Part shown: positions 1 through 8,885 of the stretch, piece after piece
How positions within the stretch are numbered: position 1 is the stretch's first letter
Layout of the letters: each line of letters opens with the position of its first letter
Source of the DNA: AP-16 sp963755055
GTDB taxonomy: Bacteria > Pseudomonadota > Alphaproteobacteria > Rhizobiales > Xanthobacteraceae
Direction of reading: 5' to 3'
NCBI GenBank assembly: GCA_963755055.1
Contig: CAVWIS010000027.1
Span: 124,001-188,000 of the forward strand
DNA length: 64,000 nt
The notes under the pieces: generated by a model
The model's input: only the letters and a program-made list of their open reading frames with translations
The model's database searches: none
Told to the model about the DNA's origin: nothing
Program-made: the position numbers and the translations under genes

Positions 1-209
1 AGCGCCGCGTCGAGGCCCTTGGTGACGGCGACCGAGATCGCCCGCGACGCGCTTTCCGGGAGCGCCCTGCCGGCGAGCTCGATCGGCTTGCCCACCAGAT
101 TGGTGAGCTGCGCCGCCAGGCCCGGCCGCTCCAGCGCCGCCACCGCCGCGTCGAGCGCGAGCACGTCCTCATCGGTCATGCGGGAGACGTCGTCGAGATG
201 CGGGTCCAT
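1..209 (-). CDS. EcsC family protein (N-terminal part, cut by window edge)
   Basis: The reverse strand is open from an ATG at 209 to the window edge, giving about 69 residues. Visible stretches are MDPHLDDVSRMTDEDVLAL, then LTNLVGKPIELAGRALP and AISVAVTKGLDAA. The 'LVGKPIEL-GRALP' pattern is what I know from EcsC-type proteins of Hyphomicrobiales. Their function is poorly defined; they are often associated with membranes or stress. The C-terminal majority lies outside the window. A purine-rich AGGCGGG lies about 20 bases upstream of the ATG, so the start is only probable. The gene is co-directional with ilvC, about 110 bases downstream of it. Confidence 0.6.
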   Translation of the reverse strand, partial: MDPHLDDVSRMTDEDVLALDAAVAALERPGLAAQLTNLVGKPIELAGRALPESASRAISVAVTKGLDAA

Positions 210-265
210 GCCAATGATGTGGTGACGGATTGCCCGCCTTGCAACGCCACTGCCGGACCCGGCGC

Positions 266-288
266 CGCCGCCGGAGGATCCGGCGGCG
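266..288 (-). terminator. GC-rich hairpin downstream of ilvC
   Basis: A perfect 10-bp stem (CGCCGCCGGA with TCCGGCGGCG) closes a three-base loop between the ilvC stop at 322 and the EcsC start at 209. There is no T-run after the stem on the minus strand, so it may act as a weak or Rho-assisted terminator, or only as an mRNA stabiliser. Confidence 0.4.
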
Positions 289-321
289 TACCGGCCCCGG
301 CAGGTCATCCCATCCGGCGGA

Positions 322-1342
322 TCAGTTCTTCGCCTTGTTGACCAGGGCGTTCTGCTTGATCCACGGCATCATCTCGCGCAGCTTCTCGCCGACCTGCTCG
401 AGCGGATGCGCCGCCATCTTGGCGCGCATCGCCTTGAACGAGGTCTGGTTGACCCGGTTCTCCAGCATCCAGTCCTTGGCGAAGCGGCCGGACTGGATGT
501 CGGCGAGGATGCGCTTCATCTCGGCGCGCGTCTCCGGCGTGATCACGCGCGGTACCCGAGACGTACTCGCCGTACTCGGCGGTGTTGGAGACCGAGTAGT
601 TCATGTTGGCGATGCCGCCCTCGTAGATGAGATCGACGATCAGCTTCATCTCGTGCACGCACTCGAAATACGCCATCTCCGGCGCGTAGCCGGCCTCCAC
701 CAGGGTCTCGTAGCCGGCCTTCATCAGCTCGACGACCCCGCCGCACAGCACCGTCTGCTCGCCGAACAGATCGGTCTCGCATTCCTCGCGAAAGGTCGTC
801 TCGATGATGCCGGCGCGCCCGCCGCCGATCGCCGCCCCGTAGGACAGGCAGAGATCGTGGGCATTGCCGGAGGCGTCGTGGTGGATCGCCAGCAGAACCG
901 GCACGCCGGCGCCGCGCACGTATTCGGAGCGCACGGTGTGGCCGGGACCCTTCGGGGCGATCATCATCACGTCGAGGTCGGCGCGCGGCTCGATCAGGTT
1001 GAAATGCACGTTCAGGCCGTGGGCGAACATCAGGGCGGCGCCCTGCTTCATGTTGGGCGCCAGATGGTCGCGGTAGATCTCGGCCTGCAGCTCGTCGGGG
1101 GTGACCATCATCATGACGTCCGCCCACTTGGCGGCCTCCGCCGCCTCCATGACGGTCAGCTTCTCGCCTTGCGCCTTCTTCACTCCGGCGGAGGTCTTGC
1201 GCAGCGCCACCGCGACGTCCTTGACGCCGGAATCGCGCAGATTGAGCGCGTGGGCGTGGCCCTGGCTGCCGTAGCCGATGATGGCGACCTTCTTGCCCTT
1301 GATCAGGTTGATGTCGGCGTCGCGGTCATAGTAAACGCGCAT
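322..1342 (-). CDS. ilvC: Ketol-acid reductoisomerase, frame interrupted by +1 at about 551-556
   Basis: IlvC isomerises and reduces 2-acetolactate (or acetohydroxybutyrate) with NADPH and Mg2+, the second common step of Val/Leu/Ile synthesis. The N-terminal Rossmann segment shows AIIGYGSQGHAHAL (residues 20-33). The Mg-binding acidic clusters are ETTFREECETDLFGEQ and FECVHEMKLIVDLIYEGG. After EYVSG the frame breaks: one extra A between GGT and CCG. With it removed the protein continues PRVITPETRAEMKRI to the stop at 322, giving 339 aa, the usual class I length. Start: of the two ATGs (1348, 1342) the second has an AGGGG sequence at proper spacing and gives the typical MRVYYDRDAD start. The order ilvB-ilvN-ilvC is the usual one. 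Confidence 0.93.
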
Positions 1343-1465
1343 GGTCATCCCCTATCGGCGGCCGCTGGCCCGCCTTGTCGTTTCGGTTGTGGTTGCCGGG
1401 ATTGCGGAGCGGAAAACCCGGCTGCTTCTAGGGCCGTTGGCGCTTCCCGACAAGCCCGTAAAGGC

Positions 1466-1981
1466 TCACATCTCCTCCGGGCCGCGCCCGATCGCCACAA
1501 TGCCGGTGCGCGACACCTCGACCAGGCCGAGCGGCAGCATGAGCTCGACGAACTGGTCGATCTTGTCGGTCTTGCCGGTGATCTCGAACACGAAGCTCTC
1601 GACGGTCGCATCGATCACCCGGGCGCGGAACGCGTCGGACAGCCGGAGCGACTCCACCCGCTTGTCCCCGGTGCCGCGCACCTTGACCATGGCGAGCTCG
1701 CGCTCGATGGCGCGGCCGGTGACCGTCATGTCGACCACCTTGTGCACCGGCACCAGGCGCTCGAGCTGGTTCTTGATCTGCTCGATCACCATCGGCGTGC
1801 CGGTGGTCACGATGGTGATGCGCGACAGGTGGTGCTGGTGCTCGGTCTCCGAGACGGTGAGCGAGTCGATGTTGTAGCCGCGTCCCGAGAACAGCCCGAT
1901 GACGCGGGCGAGCACGCCCGGCTCGTTGTCGACCAGGGCGGAGAGCGTATGACGCTCGGTGGCGGGGTTCTTCATCAGCAT
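1466..1981 (-). CDS. ilvN: Acetolactate synthase small (regulatory) subunit
   Basis: This 171-aa protein is the regulatory partner of the IlvB catalytic subunit and mediates valine feedback inhibition. The N-terminal ACT domain is clear: HTLSALVDNEPGVLARVIGLF, then GRGYNIDSLTVSETEH. The C-terminal ALS small-subunit domain contains ESFVFEITGKTDKIDQF and ends GIVAIGRGPEEM. The length is normal for alphaproteobacterial IlvN/IlvH. An alternative ATG two codons later (1975) gives MKNPATERH; the ribosome site does not decide between them. It lies 67 bases downstream of ilvB and about 120 bases upstream of ilvC, so the three genes are probably read together. Confidence 0.95.
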   Translation of the reverse strand: MLMKNPATERHTLSALVDNEPGVLARVIGLFSGRGYNIDSLTVSETEHQHHLSRITIVTTGTPMVIEQIKNQLERLVPVHKVVDMTVTGRAIERELAMVKVRGTGDKRVESLRLSDAFRARVIDATVESFVFEITGKTDKIDQFVELMLPLGLVEVSRTGIVAIGRGPEEM

Positions 1982-2048
1982 GAAACGATACTCCGAAAGG
2001 CCGATCCCGGGGTCTCGAGGACCCCAACCGGGGCAGCAGGCAGCTTGC

Positions 2049-3810
2049 TCACACCAGCATCCGTCCTTCCTCGGTGACCGCGTCCTCGAGGTTCTCGGCG
2101 GCGTCGCCGAGGATCATCTCGTTGTGGGCGCGTCCGCCGGGGATCATCGGGAAGCAGTTTTCCGCCGGATCGACCACGCAGTCGAAGATCACCGGTCCGT
2201 CGGTGTCGATCATCCGGCGGATTGCATGGTCGAGATCGCCCGGCTTGTCGCAGCGGATGCCGGTCGCATGATAGGCCTCGGCAAGCTTGACGAAATCCGG
2301 CAGCGCCTCGCTGTAGCTCTCCGAATAGCGGCCGCCATGCAGCAGCTCCTGCCACTGCCGCACCATGCCCATGTACTGGTTGTTGAGGATGAAGATTTTT
2401 ATCGGCAGCCGGTACTGCACGGCGGTCGCCATCTCCTGCATGGTCATCTGCACCGAGGCCTCGCCGGCGATGTCGATGACCAGGGATTTCGGGTGGGCGA
2501 TCTGCACGCCGACCGCGGCCGGCAGGCCGTAGCCCATGGTGCCGAGGCCGCCCGACGTCATCCAGCGGTTCGGCTCCTCGAAGTGGAAGAACTGCGCCGC
2601 CCACATCTGATGCTGGCCGACCTCGGTGGTGATGTAGACGTCGCGGTCCGCGGGTCAGCGCATAGAGCCGCTCGATGGCGTATTGCGGCTTGATGATCTC
2701 GTTCGACTGCCGGTAGGCGAGGCTCTTGCGCCCGCGCCACTTGTCGATCTGCTTCCACCAGTCGGCGAGCGCCTTCTTGTCGACCGCCTTGGAGGACGAC
2801 CGCCACAGCCGGATCATGTCCTCCAGCACGTGGCCGCAATCGCCGACGATGCCGATGTCGACCTTGACGTTCTTGTTGATCGAGGACGGGTCGATGTCGA
2901 CGTGGATGCGCCGCGAGCCCGGCGAGAAGGCGTCGATGCGACCAGTGATGCGATCGTCGAAGCGGGCGCCCATGCACAGCATGACGTCGCAGTCGTGCAT
3001 CGCGAGGTTGGCCTCGTAGGTGCCGTGCATGCCGAGCATGCCCAGCCATTGCGGGTCGGCGGCGGGAAACGCGCCGAGCCCCATCAGGGTCGAGGTCAGC
3101 GGAAAGCCGGTGACCTTGGCGAGCTCGCGCAGCAGGTGGCTCGCCTCGCTCCCCGAGTTGATCACGCCGCCGCCCGAATAGATGATCGGGCGCTTCGCCT
3201 CGCTCATCATCTCGACGGCGGCCTTGATCTTGTCGAGATCGCCCTTGAGCTTCGGCTGGTAGGTCTTGTGCTGCACATTGCGCGGCCCCGTATAGGTGCC
3301 CTTGGCGAACTGCACGTCCTTGGGGATGTCGACCACGACCGGGCCGGGACGCCCGCTCGCCGCGACGTAGAACGCCTCGTGCAGCACCCGCGGGAGGTCG
3401 TCGACGTTGCGCACCAGGTAGTTGTGCTTGGTGCACGGACGGGTGATGCCGACGGTATCGCATTCCTGGAAGGCGTCGCTGCCGATCAGGTGCGTCGGCA
3501 CCTGGCCGGTGATGCAGACGATCGGGACCGAATCCATCAGCGCGTCGGTCAATCCGGTGACCGCATTGGTGGCGCCCGGCCCGGAGGTCACCAGCACGCA
3601 GCCGACCTTTCCGGTCGAGCGGGCATAGCCTTCGGCCGCATGCACCGCGCCCTGCTCGTGGCGCACCAGCACGTGCTTGATCTTGTCCTGGCTGAAAATC
3701 GCGTCGTAGATCGGCAGCACCGCGCCGCCGGGATAGCCGAAGATGTACTGCACGCCCTGATCGGCGAGCGCGGTGGTCACCATCTCGGCACCGGTCATGT
3801 CTTTCGCCAT
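2049..3810 (-). CDS. ilvB: Acetolactate synthase large (catalytic) subunit, +1 frame break near 2655
   Basis: This ThDP-dependent enzyme condenses pyruvate with pyruvate or 2-ketobutyrate, the first step of branched-chain amino acid synthesis. The N-terminal domain has VQYIFGYPGGAVLPIYDA and the activating-Glu segment LVRHEQGAVHAAEGYAR. The central domain runs through RRIHVDIDPSSINKNV. The C-terminal ThDP domain has FILNNQYMGMVRQWQELL. One extra G after the CGC codon near 2655 throws the frame; restoring it joins YALTR to DRDVYITTEVGQHQMW, giving 586 aa. The Mg-binding 'GDG'-type motif reads AGEAS, with Glu (codon GAG) where Asp is expected. I chose ATG 3810 over the preceding GTG (3813). It is preceded by a leader peptide and attenuator. 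Confidence 0.93.
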
Positions 3811-3861
3811 CACACGTCAGCTCCACTTGCTCGGCCAGGACGTTCGCCAAAAGTCCGAATC

Positions 3862-3886
3862 AAAAAGGGGCTCCGAGAGCCCCTTT
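3862..3886 (-). terminator. ilv attenuator (intrinsic terminator before ilvB)
   Basis: On the minus strand AAAGGGGCTC, loop TCG, GAGCCCC is followed by TTTTTG: a ten-pair stem with a U-tract, lying between the leader peptide stop (3918) and the ilvB start (3810). Upstream segments can form competing hairpins: GCGCACCGCC with GGCGGTGCGC, and GGGGTGG with CCACCCC. This is the usual layout of transcription attenuation. Confidence 0.85.
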
Positions 3887-3917
3887 GCGCGCACCGCCAA
3901 TACCTCGTGGGGTGGGT

Positions 3918-3971
3918 TCAGCCACCCCCGGCGGTGCGCCTCCCTACTACGAGGATAACAAAGTTGCGCAT
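3918..3971 (-). CDS. ilv operon leader peptide (17 aa)
   Basis: A short reading frame encodes MRNFVILVVGRRTAGGG, too short for routine gene calling. Five consecutive branched-chain codons, V-I-L-V-V, sit in the first half. An AAAGGA ribosome site lies about nine bases before the ATG. Its stop lies within the fold that precedes the attenuator hairpin at 3862-3886. Ribosome stalling on Val/Ile/Leu codons when charged tRNA is scarce would be expected to favour antitermination and raise ilvB expression. The reading is direct; the mechanism is inferred from known ilv leaders. Confidence 0.85.
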   Translation of the reverse strand: MRNFVILVVGRRTAGGG

Positions 3972-4003
3972 AAGCGCATCCTTTCGGCATTTCGTTGCGC
4001 GCC

Positions 4004-4032
4004 GTTATAACGAGCGCGGCCGCGAAGGTCAA
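4004..4032 (-). promoter_or_regulatory. Sigma70-type promoter of the ilv leader
   Basis: On the minus strand TTGACC (4032-4027), an exact 17-base spacer, and TATAAC (4009-4004) match the housekeeping consensus well. Transcription would start near 3997, about 25 bases before the leader peptide start. The -35 box overlaps the miaA stop codon, so ilvB transcription is launched from the end of miaA. Confidence 0.75.
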
Positions 4033-4982
4033 GCAGGAAGCGCCTCGAGGGCGGCAAGGACGGCCCGTTCGGCTTCCGCAGGGGCAATCCAGCTCCAGCC
4101 GGCGAGCTGATGGCGGAACCAGGTGAACTGGCGCTTGGTATAGCGCCTTGTGTCGCGCTTGGCCTCCGCCGCCGCGTCGGCGAGCGTCATGGTGCCGGCG
4201 AGCACGCGGCGAAGCCACGGCACGCCGTGCGCCTTCATGCCGGGACAGGCCGGATCGAGGCCACGGGCGTCGAGCGCGCGCACCTCGTCGAGCGCGCCGG
4301 CCGCCAGCATGGCATCGAAGCGGGCGTCGATCCGGCGCGCCAGCTCGGCGCGGTCGGCGTCGAGGAAAACCTCGATCGCCTCGCCGGCATCGATCAGGGG
4401 CGGCATGCCGTCGCGGTGCCAGTCGGCGAGCGGGCGGCCGGTGGCGTCGAGGACCTCCAGCGCGCGCACGATGCGCGACCGGTCGCCGGGCTTCAGGCGC
4501 TCGGCGGCGGGCGGATCGCGGCGCGCCAGCTCGGCATGGAGCGCCGCCGGGCCTTCCGCCGCCAGCCGCGCCCGCACGGCCTCGCGGATCCCCGACGGAA
4601 CCGGAGGCACCGCGGACAGCCCGTGGGTCAGGGCCTTGAAATAGAGCCCGGTGCCGCCGATCACGATGGGCAGCCTGTCGAGCCGCCGCGCCTCGGCAAG
4701 CGCCGCCCCGGCATCGGCGAGCCAGTGCCCGACCGAGTAGGCCTCCGCCGCATCGACGTGGCCGTAGAGCCGATGCGGAACCCGCGCCTCCTCGGCCGGC
4801 GTCGGTCGCGCCGTGATGATGCGCAGGTCGCGATAGACCTGCATCGAATCGGCGTTGATGACGATGCCGCCGAGGTGTTCGGCCAGCGCGAGCGCCAGGG
4901 CCGACTTGCCGCTCGCGGTGGGCCCTGCGATAAGCACCGCCCGTTTTCGCCCGGCGCGCTCGCGATCGTTCGAATGACCCAT
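4029..4982 (-). CDS. miaA: tRNA dimethylallyltransferase
   Basis: MiaA adds the dimethylallyl group to N6 of A37 in tRNAs reading UNN codons. The 317-aa protein has the P-loop GPTASGKS (residues 20-27), the substrate-binding segment INADSMQVYRDL, the IGGTGLYFKAL motif and the C-terminal RRYTKRQFTWFRHQ typical of the family. The start ATG (4982) faces the serB ATG (4974): both lie in the nine bases ATGACCCAT, so the genes overlap head to head. Its 3' end carries the -35 element of the ilv leader promoter. Function is firm; the exact start is likely but other codons are possible. Confidence 0.95.
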   Translation of the reverse strand: MGHSNDRERAGRKRAVLIAGPTASGKSALALALAEHLGGIVINADSMQVYRDLRIITARPTPAEEARVPHRLYGHVDAAEAYSVGHWLADAGAALAEARRLDRLPIVIGGTGLYFKALTHGLSAVPPVPSGIREAVRARLAAEGPAALHAELARRDPPAAERLKPGDRSRIVRALEVLDATGRPLADWHRDGMPPLIDAGEAIEVFLDADRAELARRIDARFDAMLAAGALDEVRALDARGLDPACPGMKAHGVPWLRRVLAGTMTLADAAAEAKRDTRRYTKRQFTWFRHQLAGWSWIAPAEAERAVLAALEALPA

Positions 4983-5867
4983 GTGGCGACGCTCATCTCC
5001 GATCCCGCCGCGCCGGCGCTCGACGATGCGGCGCTCGCCAGCGCCGCCGCGGCATGTCCCGGCGCGGGGGAGCCGCGCTGGCTCGCCGCCGGCGTCGCGG
5101 CGGACATTCCATTTAGCGCAAAGCCCGGCGACGACCAGCATGCGGTGACCGCGACGCTGCGCGCGGCGCTTGCCGGCCGGCCGCTCGACGTCGTGGTGCA
5201 GCCGGTCGCGCATCGGCGCAAGAAGCTCCTGGTTGCCGACATGGATTCCACCATGATCGGCCAGGAATGCATCGACGAGCTCGCCGAGCGGGTCGGGCTG
5301 AAGTCGCGGGTCGCCGCCATCACCGAACGCGCCATGCGGGGCGAGATCGCCTTCGAGCCGGCGCTGCGCGAGCGGGTATCCCTGCTGGCGGGCCTCGCCG
5401 TGGGAATCGTCGACGAGGTGATCGATGAGCGCATCCGTCTGACGCCGGGCGGCCCGACCCTGGTGCGGACCATGCGGGCTTCGGGCGCCCATACCTGCCT
5501 GGTATCGGGCGGCTTCACGCTGTTCACCGAGCGCATCGCGCGCGAGATCGGCTTTGAGGAGAACCGCGCCAATCGCCTCCTGGTGGAGAACGGCCGGCTG
5601 ACCGGCGGCGTCGCCGAGCCGGTGCTCGGCGCCGAGGCAAAACTCGCCGCGTTGCGCGAGCTCGCCGGGCAGCTCGATCTGCCGGCCGCCGCGACGCTCG
5701 CGGTCGGCGACGGGGCCAACGACCTCGCCATGCTGCAATGGGCCGGCCTCGGCGTCGCCTACCGGGCAAAACCCGTCGTCGCCGCCCGGATGCACGCCCG
5801 GATCGACCACGGCGATCTCACCGCGCTGCTCTATCTGCAGGGCTTTTCGCGGGACGAGTTCTTGTAG
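4974..5867 (+). CDS. serB: Phosphoserine phosphatase
   Basis: SerB removes phosphate from L-3-phosphoserine, the last step of serine synthesis. This is a HAD phosphatase of 297 aa. Motif I is ADMDSTMIGQECIDELAERVG (nucleophile D89, acid D91), motif II the Ser of LVSGGFTLFTERIA, and motif III/IV GDGANDLAMLQWAGLGVAYRAKP. The roughly 80-residue N-terminal region is the regulatory ACT-like part usual in the long SerB form. It diverges from miaA with interleaved start codons. Its stop is followed within four bases by an intergenic palindromic repeat. Confidence 0.96.
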   Translation: MTHVATLISDPAAPALDDAALASAAAACPGAGEPRWLAAGVAADIPFSAKPGDDQHAVTATLRAALAGRPLDVVVQPVAHRRKKLLVADMDSTMIGQECIDELAERVGLKSRVAAITERAMRGEIAFEPALRERVSLLAGLAVGIVDEVIDERIRLTPGGPTLVRTMRASGAHTCLVSGGFTLFTERIAREIGFEENRANRLLVENGRLTGGVAEPVLGAEAKLAALRELAGQLDLPAAATLAVGDGANDLAMLQWAGLGVAYRAKPVVAARMHARIDHGDLTALLYLQGFSRDEFL

Positions 5868-5870
5868 TTC

Positions 5871-6030
5871 GTAGGGTGGGCAAATCGCCCGCAATGACCG
5901 TCGGACCTGATGAAGCGTTGCCGGCGATTTGCCCACGCGGTGCGATATCGATCCGCTCGCCGCGTGGGCAAAATCGTGCGCAGAGTCCCGTGGACGTCGC
6001 GTCGCCTCGCCCCGATTTCGCCGACCCTAC
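5871..6030. repeat. Intergenic palindromic repeat, GTAGGGTGGGCAAA family
   Basis: Between the convergent serB and degP genes. Arms GTGGGCAAATCGCC (5876-5889) and GGCGATTTGCCCAC (5923-5936) pair perfectly; a second GTGGGCAAAA half follows near 5960, and the element ends in CCCTAC (6025-6030). The degP stop codon (TAG, complement of 6027-6029) lies inside this terminal CCCTAC. Related copies are at 28,971, 49,468 and, in a variant form, 27,996 and 37,778. Confidence 0.75.
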
Positions 6031-7522
6031 TGCAAGGTCAGCGCCACGAAGCGCAGCTCGCCCTCCGCATTGGCGACCAGGAGGAGCGCCGACTTGCGGC
6101 CGTCCTTCTTGAGCTGCTCGATGCGCTTCTGCACGTCGGTCGGCGTTGGCCACCGCTTCCTGCGCGATCTCGACGATGACGTCGCCGGCGGAGAGCCGCT
6201 TGTCGGAGGCCGGCGAGCCGGAATCCACGCCGGTGATGACCACGCCCTTGACGGTGTCCTTGATCTTGTAGCGCTTGCGCAGCTCGTCGCTCAGGTTGGC
6301 GAGGTCGAGGCCCAGCGTCTTCTTGACGACGGACTTCTCCTCGGGCGTCGCCGGCGGGGTCTTGTTGAGCGCCGCGAGCTTCTCGCCGTCCTCCAGCCGC
6401 CCGAGCTTGACGGTCTTGGTCTCTTCCTTGCCCTTGCGGATCACGGTGACCGGCACGTCCTTGCCGACCGGGGTGTCGGCGACCACGCGCGGCAGGTCGC
6501 GCATCTCCTTGATGTCCTTGCCGTCGAAGTTGACGATCACGTCGCCCGGCTCGATGCCGGCCGGCTTGGCCGGGCCCTTGTCGTCGACGCCGGCGACCAG
6601 CGCGCCGCGCGGCTGCTTCATGCCGAGGCTCTCGGCGATGTCGTCGGTCACCTGCTGGATGCGCACGCCGAGCCAGCCGCGGCGCGTCTCGCCGAACTGG
6701 CGGAGCTGGTCGATGACGCCGACCACGATCTTCGATGGCACCGCGAAGCCGATGCCGATCGAGCCGCCCGACGGCGAGATGATCGCGGTGTTGACGCCGA
6801 TCACCTCGCCATCGAGGTTGAACAGCGGCCCGCCGGAATTGCCGCGATTGATGGCGGCGTCGGTCTGGATGTAGTTGTCGTACGGACCGGAATTGATGTC
6901 GCGGTTGCGCGCCGACACGATGCCGGCGGTCACCGTGCCGCCGAGGCTGAACGGGTTGCCGATGGCGATCACCCATTCGCCGAGCCTGAGCTTGTCGGAT
7001 TCGCCGAACTTCACCGCCTTGAGCGGTCTTGTCGGTCTTCACCCTGAGCAGCGCGATGTCGGTCTTGGTGTCGCGGCCGATCACCTCCGCCTTGAGCTTG
7101 GTGCCGTCGTTGAGGATGACGTTCACCTCGTCGGCGTCGGAGATCACGTGATTGTTGGTCACCACGATGCCGGAGGCATCGATGATGAAGCCGGAGCCCA
7201 GCGAGCTGACGCGCCGCGGCGTGCGCTCGCGGTTCTGGTTGTCGCCCTGCCCTCTCCGGTTCTTGAAGAACTCGTCGAAGAACTCCTCGAACGGCGAGCC
7301 CGGCGGCAGCTGCGGCGCCGGGCCGGCATGCGAGTCGACGGTCTGCGAGGTCGAGATGTTGACCACGGCGTCGATCACCATCTCGGCGACCTCGGCGATC
7401 CCGTCCGGTCCGCGGGCGGCGGCGGGTGCCGCCATCGAGGGGAGCACGAGCGCCGCGGCCGCGAGCGCCGCAACGGCCGGTTGGCGGATGCGATGGGCGA
7501 AATGGGCGAAAGTGCCGGCCAT
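6027..7522 (-). CDS. degP: DegP/Do-family periplasmic serine protease, two +1 frame breaks
   Basis: HtrA-type protease and chaperone of the periplasm. The start ATG 7522 follows a GAGGAGAA ribosome site and opens with a signal peptide (AVAALAAAALVLPSMAAPAAA). The trypsin-like domain shows catalytic His in VVTNNHVISDADEV, Asp in TKTDIALLRV and Ser in NRGNSGGPLFNLDGEVIGV. Two PDZ domains follow (GWLGVRIQQVTDDIAESLG; SPASDKRLSAGDVIVEI). An extra A near 7022 (after KTDK) and an extra G near 6155 (after EAVAN) shift the frame; corrected, the protein is about 497 aa and ends AEGELRFVALTLQ. It lies downstream of hflK-hflC-DUF2065, a common Hyphomicrobiales order. Confidence 0.9.
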
Positions 7523-7766
7523 GGCGTTGATTCTCCTCGGAAGGGATCGTCGGGACAGTGCCTCAAGTCGACTTGCGGAAGCAAGGCTTCCACGGTCGAT
7601 GGCAGCGGTTTGCCGCGGTCCGGCCGCAATAGGCGACCGGATTCGGGCGTAAAAGCGGTTCGCCGCAGCGAGGGTTTGCGTGCTCACGCGAATGGTGTCC
7701 TTGTCGCCGCAACACGAACAGTTGAAGCCGCCGGCCCGGCGAGGGCCGCGGCGCCAAAATGTCGCC

Positions 7767-7952
7767 TCAACCGCGCACCAGCCAGATCAGGGCGACGCCG
7801 ATCACCGCCGACACGATGCCGACGCCGCGCAACGCGCTGTCCGGGCTCTCCAGCACGGCCGCCACGGTCCGCTTCGCCGCCCCCGGGAACGCCGCGAAGA
7901 ACAGGCCTTCGAGCGCGAAGAACAGGCCGAGCCCCACCAGAAAATCATGCAT
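7767..7952 (-). CDS. DUF2065 (YjeT-like) small membrane protein
   Basis: A 61-aa protein starting MHDFLVGLGLFFALEGLFFAAFPG, with two predicted membrane helices (residues about 3-20 and 42-59) and an intervening polar stretch. Both the sequence style and the position between hflC and degP match DUF2065, which follows hflKC in many proteobacteria. Its role is unknown; a part in HflKC/FtsH membrane quality control is only suggested by linkage. The reading frame extends ten codons further upstream, but the ATG at 7952 gives the family-like N terminus. Confidence 0.8.
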   Translation of the reverse strand: MHDFLVGLGLFFALEGLFFAAFPGAAKRTVAAVLESPDSALRGVGIVSAVIGVALIWLVRG

Positions 7953-7985
7953 CGAACGCGCGACCCGGTGCCTGACCGGCACGAT

Positions 7986-8885
7986 CTACTTCCTGACGCT
8001 GTCCTGCGGCTTGGCATTCCCGCTGGGATCGACGAAGTAACGGAAGAACTCGCTGTCCGGCTTCAGCACCATCTTGGTGTCGTTGTGACGCAGTGCCGCC
8101 TCGTAGGCCTGCATCGACCGATAGAAGCCGAAGAAGTTGGGATCCCGGCCGAAGGCGTCGGCGAAGATCCGGTTGCGCTCGCCATCGCCCTCGCCGCGGA
8201 TCTGCTCGGACTTGTTGGTGGCGTCGGCGATCAGCACGATGACGTCGCGGTCGGCGCGCGAGCGGATCTCCTGCGAGCGCTGGCTGCCCTGGGCGCGGAA
8301 CTCGGCGGCCTCGCGCTGACGCTCGGTCTGCATCCGCGAGTACACCGCCTGGCTGTTCTGCTCCGGCAGGTCGGCCCGCCGGATGCGCACGTCGATCACC
8401 GAGATGCCGAAGGCGGCCGCCTCGCGGTCGAGCTGGTCGCGCATGCGCGCGGTGAGCTGCGGGCGCTCGTCGCGCACCAGCTGGATGAACGAGGATTCGC
8501 CGAGCACCCGGCGCAGCGCCGAGATCAGCAGGGTGGAAAGCCGGGAATTGGCGGCCTCCTGCGACCCGACCGTCTGATAGAATTTCAGCGGATCCTGGAT
8601 GCGGTAGCGGGCGAAGGCATCGACCACCAGCCGCTTCTGGTCGGAGGCGATCACCTCCTGGGCCGGCAATTCCAGGTCGAGGATGCGCTTGTCGATGGGA
8701 ATGACGCTGTCGACCAGCGGCAGTTTCAGGTTGAGGCCCGGCTCGGTGATGATGCGTACCGGCTCGCCGAGCCGGACCACCAGCGCCTGCTGGGTCTGAT
8801 AGACGGTGAACAGCGATCCATAGCCGATGACCAGGAGCGCGATGACGAGGACGGCGACGATGCCGCCGGCAAGTCCGAGCCTCAT
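7986..8885 (-). CDS. hflC: FtsH modulator HflC
   Basis: HflC is an SPFH/Band 7 protein that, with HflK, forms a large membrane cage around the FtsH protease and tunes its activity. The 299-aa protein has an N-terminal anchor (residues about 4-24) and VYQTQQALVVRLGEPVRII at the start of the Band 7 domain. A coiled-coil region rich in Arg/Glu/Ala follows (SRMQTERQREAAEFRAQGSQ). It overlaps hflK by four bases (ATGA), indicating translational coupling. Confidence 0.95.
   Translation of the reverse strand: MRLGLAGGIVAVLVIALLVIGYGSLFTVYQTQQALVVRLGEPVRIITEPGLNLKLPLVDSVIPIDKRILDLELPAQEVIASDQKRLVVDAFARYRIQDPLKFYQTVGSQEAANSRLSTLLISALRRVLGESSFIQLVRDERPQLTARMRDQLDREAAAFGISVIDVRIRRADLPEQNSQAVYSRMQTERQREAAEFRAQGSQRSQEIRSRADRDVIVLIADATNKSEQIRGEGDGERNRIFADAFGRDPNFFGFYRSMQAYEAALRHNDTKMVLKPDSEFFRYFVDPSGNAKPQDSVRK

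Noticed and set aside
230..2077. 615-aa plus-strand reading frame
   Set aside because: Antisense to ilvC and ilvN; Arg/Gly/His-rich composition without any family motif, the usual shadow of high-GC genes.
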